Below, one piece after another: positions 60,402 through 64,000 of a DNA stretch of 64,000 bases (its first letter is position 1; each line of letters starts with the position of its first letter). Origin of the DNA: JBEKUY01 sp049514555 (GTDB lineage Bacteria; Acidobacteriota; Terriglobia; Acidiferrales; UBA7541); assembly GCA_049514555.1 (NCBI GenBank), contig JBEKUY010000003.1, positions 335,092 through 399,091 on the forward strand, in the 5' to 3' direction. A program made the translations under genes and the position numbers. The notes below the pieces were generated by a model, which saw nothing but the letters and a program-made list of their open reading frames with translations, did not search any database and was not told where the DNA came from.

Positions 60402-62984
60402 CTACTCATACCTCAGCGCCACCATAGGATCGACTTTGGCCGCTCGGCGCGCGGGAAAGTAAATGGCCAGAGCAGCCACGAGCCCGAGCAAGCAGACCGA
60501 CGCAATATAGACCAACGGGTCAAGAGCCTTGACTTCGAATAGCTGGCTCTCAAGGAAGCGCGCCAGAGCAAACGCACCAGTCAGACCAACCACGATGCCC
60601 ATGATTGATGGTTTCATCCCTCCTCTTAGAACCAGCCGCATGATGTCGCGGCGTCGCGCTCCAAGAGCGGTGCGAATGCAGAGTTCGCGGGCTCGCTGAC
60701 CAATTGCATAGGACATCACGCCGTATATGCCGATGCACGCGAGGCCGATTGCGACCGTCGCAAACAAGCCCAATAAGATCAGCGTCGTGCGTCTGGCCGC
60801 CAGCGACTTGTCGACAGCCTGTTCCAGGGTTCGAACGTTGGCGATGGGCTGATCGGGGTCTGCTTCAAGTACGGTCTTTCGAACTGTCTCCGCGAGTGAT
60901 AAGGGCGGCAGTGTGGTCCGAATGACGATGCTGGGTGCAGTGGGAATCTGAGCTTGAGCGGCATACACTCTTGGGCGAGGATCATGCTCGATGTCCCGCT
61001 GACGAACTGGCCCAACGATGCCCACAATCTCACATGACTTGCCCAATAAATCCAGATGCTGGCCAATGGGGTTCTCGTTGGGGTAGAGGTCCTGTGCGAC
61101 GCGACTATCAATTACCAGAACCGGCGGCGCAGTCGGGATGTTGTCCGCTTCCGTGATAACGCGTCCGCGCCGCAGCTTGATTCCCATGGTTGAAAAATAA
61201 TCACCATCCACACTATCGACCCCGGCAAGATATTGCGTGGGTGATTGAGGTTTGTCCGTCCGACTAAGGTATTCACCCCGTTCCCTGCCGCTCAGCGGCA
61301 ACGTGGAAATCGTACCGACCGATTCAACTCCCGGCAGACTCCGGATGCGCCCGGTCAAGTCGTTGGTAAAGCGCAGGCGGTCTTCATCGTGCGGGTATTT
61401 TGCCCCGGGAAACGAGAGGTCGAATGCGAGGGTGTGTCTGGGATTGAAACCGGGGTCGATCTCCATCAGTCGAATGAAGCTGCGAAGGAACAAGCCCGCA
61501 CCGATTAGCAATACCAGGGTGAACGCAAACTCGGACACCACCAGGAAGGATTGCGACCGTCTTTTTGAGCGCGACGCCGCTCCGCGTTCGGTTTCCTTTA
61601 AGGCGTGGTTCACATCCGCTTTAGCCGCGCGCCACGCAGGGAGGATTCCAAACAGAAGCGCACAAGCACACGCGACGAGAATTGAAAACAACAGGACACC
61701 TATATCGAGTTGAGGATGCAGGATCTGGGGAAGCTGCTCTGCCACCATCCGCGTCAATAACGTGATGCCGAATGTCGCAAGCAACAAGCCAAGCGCGCAT
61801 CCTGACATTGCGAGCAAAATGCTCTCGGTCAGCATTTGCCTCACGATCCGCCACGAGGGAGCGCCCAGCGCAATCCGAACAGCCATCTCTCTCGAACGAG
61901 CGTTGCCACGAGCCAACAGCAAATTAGAAACATTCGCGCAGGCGATCAATAGGACCAGGGCCACCGCGCCGAAGATGAGGACGAGCATCGGACGGGTACC
62001 TCCCACAAAGATCTCCTGGAGAGGGGTTACCGCGACACTCCAGTCTTTCTTGAACGCCGGATATTCCGTTGTAAGTTGTTGCTTGATTCCCCGAAGCTCA
62101 ACCTGCGCCTCGGACGCGGTGATTCCCGGCAATAGGCGTCCAACCACCCGCCGCCAGTGACCGGCGCGCCCCCAATTAACGCCGGGAGCATCAATAACCT
62201 CGGGAATAAGAAATTGGACTTCATCCTGTAACAGCGCGCGCGGGGGAAGCACACCAATGACGGTGTATGGAATTTGGTCGAGTGAGACCATCTTGCCAGC
62301 AACTCCTGCGTCCCCACCGTAATGGCTTTGCCAGAACTGATGTGTCAACAAGATGACATGATTGTTGCCGCCTACGGTAGCTTCGTTAGCAGCAAAGCCA
62401 CGACCAACGGTCGGAGCGACTCCCAGCACTGACAGGAACTCGGCGGAGACCTGCAACCCGGTAACGCGCTCCGGAGTCCCCATCCCCGTCAGATTTCGGC
62501 GAATGTCTTCATAGATGCTGAGCTGGGCAAACTTGGAGCTGTGGTCGCGCCAGTCTTTGAAAGCCCCTCCCGACACGGACCCATTGGGCCGACCTTCCGG
62601 GAGCGTTTCCATAATATCCACGAGTTGTTCGGCATGAGGATATGGCAAAGGTTGGAGCAGGGCCGAGTTGATCACGCTGAAGATCGCCGTGTTTGCGCCG
62701 ATGCCGAGGGCCAAAGTGAGCACAGCGACGGCCGTGAAGCCGGGAGACTTCCACAGCATGCGCAGGCCGTAGCGGACATCCTGCAGTAGCTGCTCCAGCC
62801 AGACGACACTCCAGATCTCCCGCGTCTCTTCCTTAACCCGCGTCACGTTGCCGAATTTGCGCAAAGCCGCATAGCGCGCTTCCTCCGGCGACATGCCGCG
62901 CTCGATGTTGTCCCGGGTCTCCAACTCGATGTGGTCCCGGATGTCCCGCTCGAGATCCTCCAACATGCGCCTGCGGCGCCTCAT
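60402..62984 (-). CDS. ADOP-type duplicated FtsX/MacB permease, PadR-linked
   Basis: 860 residues from ATG 62984, overlapping the PadR stop (ATGA); the frame to 63149 is not used. N-terminal ADOP domain (MLEDLERDIRDHIELETRDNIERGMSPEEARYAALRKFGN), two MacB-core/FtsX halves with SPGFTAVAVLTLALGIGANTAIF and the closing AKVDPMVALRYE. Only moderately similar to the neighbouring ADOP, so not a recent copy. No ATPase partner. Function unproven. Confidence 0.95.
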   Translation of the reverse strand: MRRRRRMLEDLERDIRDHIELETRDNIERGMSPEEARYAALRKFGNVTRVKEETREIWSVVWLEQLLQDVRYGLRMLWKSPGFTAVAVLTLALGIGANTAIFSVINSALLQPLPYPHAEQLVDIMETLPEGRPNGSVSGGAFKDWRDHSSKFAQLSIYEDIRRNLTGMGTPERVTGLQVSAEFLSVLGVAPTVGRGFAANEATVGGNNHVILLTHQFWQSHYGGDAGVAGKMVSLDQIPYTVIGVLPPRALLQDEVQFLIPEVIDAPGVNWGRAGHWRRVVGRLLPGITASEAQVELRGIKQQLTTEYPAFKKDWSVAVTPLQEIFVGGTRPMLVLIFGAVALVLLIACANVSNLLLARGNARSREMAVRIALGAPSWRIVRQMLTESILLAMSGCALGLLLATFGITLLTRMVAEQLPQILHPQLDIGVLLFSILVACACALLFGILPAWRAAKADVNHALKETERGAASRSKRRSQSFLVVSEFAFTLVLLIGAGLFLRSFIRLMEIDPGFNPRHTLAFDLSFPGAKYPHDEDRLRFTNDLTGRIRSLPGVESVGTISTLPLSGRERGEYLSRTDKPQSPTQYLAGVDSVDGDYFSTMGIKLRRGRVITEADNIPTAPPVLVIDSRVAQDLYPNENPIGQHLDLLGKSCEIVGIVGPVRQRDIEHDPRPRVYAAQAQIPTAPSIVIRTTLPPLSLAETVRKTVLEADPDQPIANVRTLEQAVDKSLAARRTTLILLGLFATVAIGLACIGIYGVMSYAIGQRARELCIRTALGARRRDIMRLVLRGGMKPSIMGIVVGLTGAFALARFLESQLFEVKALDPLVYIASVCLLGLVAALAIYFPARRAAKVDPMVALRYE

Positions 62985-63343
62985 GGTTTGCCATCCTGCT
63001 CCGCCGGCCGGAGAATCCGCGCGATCGCTCCCGCCAGCTTGTCCCACTTGCTGGTCTCGACTGCTAGTTGTCGCCGGCCCTTGGCCGTCAGCCGGTAGAA
63101 CTTGGCCCGGCGATTGTTCTCGGAGGTGCCCTCTTCGACCGAAATCCATCCTCGCTTGATGAGCCGGTGCAGCGCCGGGTAAAGCGACCCCTGTTCGACC
63201 TGCAACACATCGTCCGAGTTGAATTCGATCGCCTTGGCGATGGCGTGGCCGTGCGTCGGCCCCAGGAGCAGCGTGCGCAGGATCAGCAGGTCCAGGGTGC
63301 CCTGCAGCAGCTCGATACGCTCCTTCTGTTCTTTGGTAGGCAT
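62981..63343 (-). CDS. PadR-family transcriptional regulator
   Basis: 120 residues: LLQGTLDLLILRTLLLGPTHGHAIAKAIEF and LQVEQGSLYPALHRLIKRGWI are PadR hallmarks. It starts at ATG 63343, about eight bases after the predicted -10 box, so the transcript may be leaderless. The stop overlaps the ADOP start by the ATGA motif. It likely represses its own operon. Confidence 0.95.
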   Translation of the reverse strand: MPTKEQKERIELLQGTLDLLILRTLLLGPTHGHAIAKAIEFNSDDVLQVEQGSLYPALHRLIKRGWISVEEGTSENNRRAKFYRLTAKGRRQLAVETSKWDKLAGAIARILRPAEQDGKP

Positions 63344-63351
63344 TCTAGGTG

Positions 63352-63380
63352 AGGATACAGAGCTTCCAGTAGAATGTCAA
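63352..63380 (-). promoter_or_regulatory. Promoter of PadR-ADOP cassette 2
   Basis: TTGACA (63380-63375), 17 bp, TATCCT (63357-63352, four of six). The predicted start site is at or within one or two bases of ATG 63343. Confidence 0.6.
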
Positions 63381-63395
63381 GGTGAGCAGGCTCCC

Positions 63396-63850
63396 GGTAG
63401 TGTCCTAATTTGAATTTCGACCGGTGAAGGGCGACAATCGTTGTGGTCGAGAGACTAAGGTTATGACAACCAAGATCAATCTGAACGAGAAATTTGGCTT
63501 ATTCACCGAACATTGGCGACCCAAAGTCGTTGCGGCTTTGAACGGTCAGGAGGTCAAAATTGTCAAAGTGATGGGACAGTTTCCTTGGCATCATCATGAA
63601 CACGAGGATGAGCTGTTCTTGGTCTGGAAGGGGAATTTTCGCGTCGAGTTCAGAGACCATGTAGTCTCAATGGGCCCGGGAGAATGCGTTGTGGTTCCTC
63701 GCGGAGTCGAGCACCGTACCTGTGCGGATGAAGAAGCCGAAGTTCTTTGCTTTGAACCGAAGGGCGTATTGAACACCGGCAATGTGAACGACGAGACATT
63801 TACGGCGCCCAACGCCGTAAAAATCTAGAAACTCAAATTAGGACACTACC
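63396..63850 (+). mobile_element. Candidate inverted-repeat-bounded mini-element carrying a cupin gene
   Basis: GGTAGTGTCCTAATTTGA (63396-63413) is repeated in perfect inversion at 63833-63850; inside, pairing extends to 22 bp with one mismatch. The 455-bp unit holds a single gene and no transposase. A TA next to the repeat would fit an IS630/mariner-type end, but no certain target duplication is visible. Gene base composition is lower in GC than the neighbours. Confidence 0.5.
63463..63828 (+). CDS. Cupin-domain protein
   Basis: 121 residues from ATG 63463 (the frame from 63424 is dropped). One cupin domain: metal-binding HHHEHEDELFLVWKGNF and second motif GPGECVVVPRGVEHRT. No signal peptide. 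Single-domain cupins of this kind include isomerases and dioxygenases; the substrate is not predictable. The stop is four bases before the right inverted repeat. Lower GC than nearby genes suggests transfer. Confidence 0.9.
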   Translation: MTTKINLNEKFGLFTEHWRPKVVAALNGQEVKIVKVMGQFPWHHHEHEDELFLVWKGNFRVEFRDHVVSMGPGECVVVPRGVEHRTCADEEAEVLCFEPKGVLNTGNVNDETFTAPNAVKI

Positions 63851-63889
63851 AACCGCCACACGATGACTCCCGGGTGGTCGCTAGCCTTG

Positions 63890-63954
63890 ATCGGAAACGC
63901 CTCGGCCGAGCAGTTCTCTGGAAGACGAAGAATTAAATGCGAGGCGTTTCCGAT
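63890..63954. repeat. Perfect 15-bp inverted repeat at the window's right edge
   Basis: ATCGGAAACGCCTCG (63890-63904) and its reverse complement (63940-63954) enclose 35 bases. It could be a terminator, an operator or an element end. Sequence right of it is too short to tell. Confidence 0.6.
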
Positions 63955-64000
63955 AAGGAGACTAGGAGGAAGCCGCTGGCGTTTGCGGCGGACGCGTTGA

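Noticed and set aside
43460..63850. Calling the whole accessory zone one integrative element.
   Set aside because: No integrase, no matching direct repeats at two ends and mixed gene content; only fragments point to past insertions.

Overview
The window (64 kb, GC-rich) looks like chromosomal DNA of an Acidobacteriota bacterium. The best clue is two cassettes of a PadR regulator followed by a very large duplicated FtsX/MacB-type permease without an ATPase (the ADOP family, typical of Acidobacteria). Other clues are many secreted proteins of small families common in that phylum, two Tat-exported Gfo/Idh/MocA oxidoreductases, and plant-polymer glycosidases. No phage, IS transposase, CRISPR array or rRNA is visible. 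The species cannot be named from the sequence.

Layout. 0-13 kb: a 5'-truncated proA faces a long minus-strand run (Sel1-repeat protein, Spy-like protein, hydrolase and peroxiredoxin, then cell-wall amidase, GerMN protein, two inserted secreted/membrane genes, rph, rdgB, nth, a small protein, homoserine dehydrogenase). The gerM-rph-rdgB order is known from other bacteria but is interrupted here. 13-21 kb: envelope genes (TonB-domain/TPR protein, OmpA-like coiled-coil protein, RND efflux pump and its adaptor). 21-28 kb: carbohydrate breakdown (GH3 with PA14 insert, GH51 arabinofuranosidase), DUF2911 and DUF72 proteins. The GH51 gene ends in a 78-bp segment repeated three times, stop codon included. 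28.5-28.9 kb: tmRNA (tag ANTQLALAA). 29-42 kb: lytic transglycosylase and aminotransferase (overlapping genes), a beta-CASP nuclease, two Gfo/Idh/MocA oxidoreductases with a cupin, a CreD-like membrane protein, a TPR protein, msrA and tRNA-Ser(CGA).

42-59 kb is an accessory, partly decayed zone. It holds tadA, an esterase remnant, a radical-SAM (PflX-type) remnant, an amidohydrolase, a glycosylasparaginase-like Ntn hydrolase, a ThiS-like/Mut7-C fusion, an FmdB zinc ribbon, a small winged-helix protein, a methyltransferase, and several secreted or detoxification-like proteins (VOC, DUF1579, SnoaL-like, DinB). It also contains a dispersed hairpin-forming repeat family, two tRNA 3'-end remnants and a small collagen-like lipoprotein with an 18-bp tandem repeat. 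55.8-63.4 kb: two PadR-ADOP cassettes, the second followed by a subclass-B3-type metallo-beta-lactamase gene. 63.4-64 kb: a cupin gene enclosed by perfect 18-bp inverted repeats, then a separate 15-bp inverted repeat.

The themes are envelope maintenance and export, degradation of plant polysaccharide and import or oxidation of the sugars, and stress or nucleotide-pool housekeeping. I see no complete new multi-gene system. The least explained structures are the inverted-repeat-bounded cupin unit, the dispersed hairpin repeat, the triplicated GH51 tail and the tRNA remnants.
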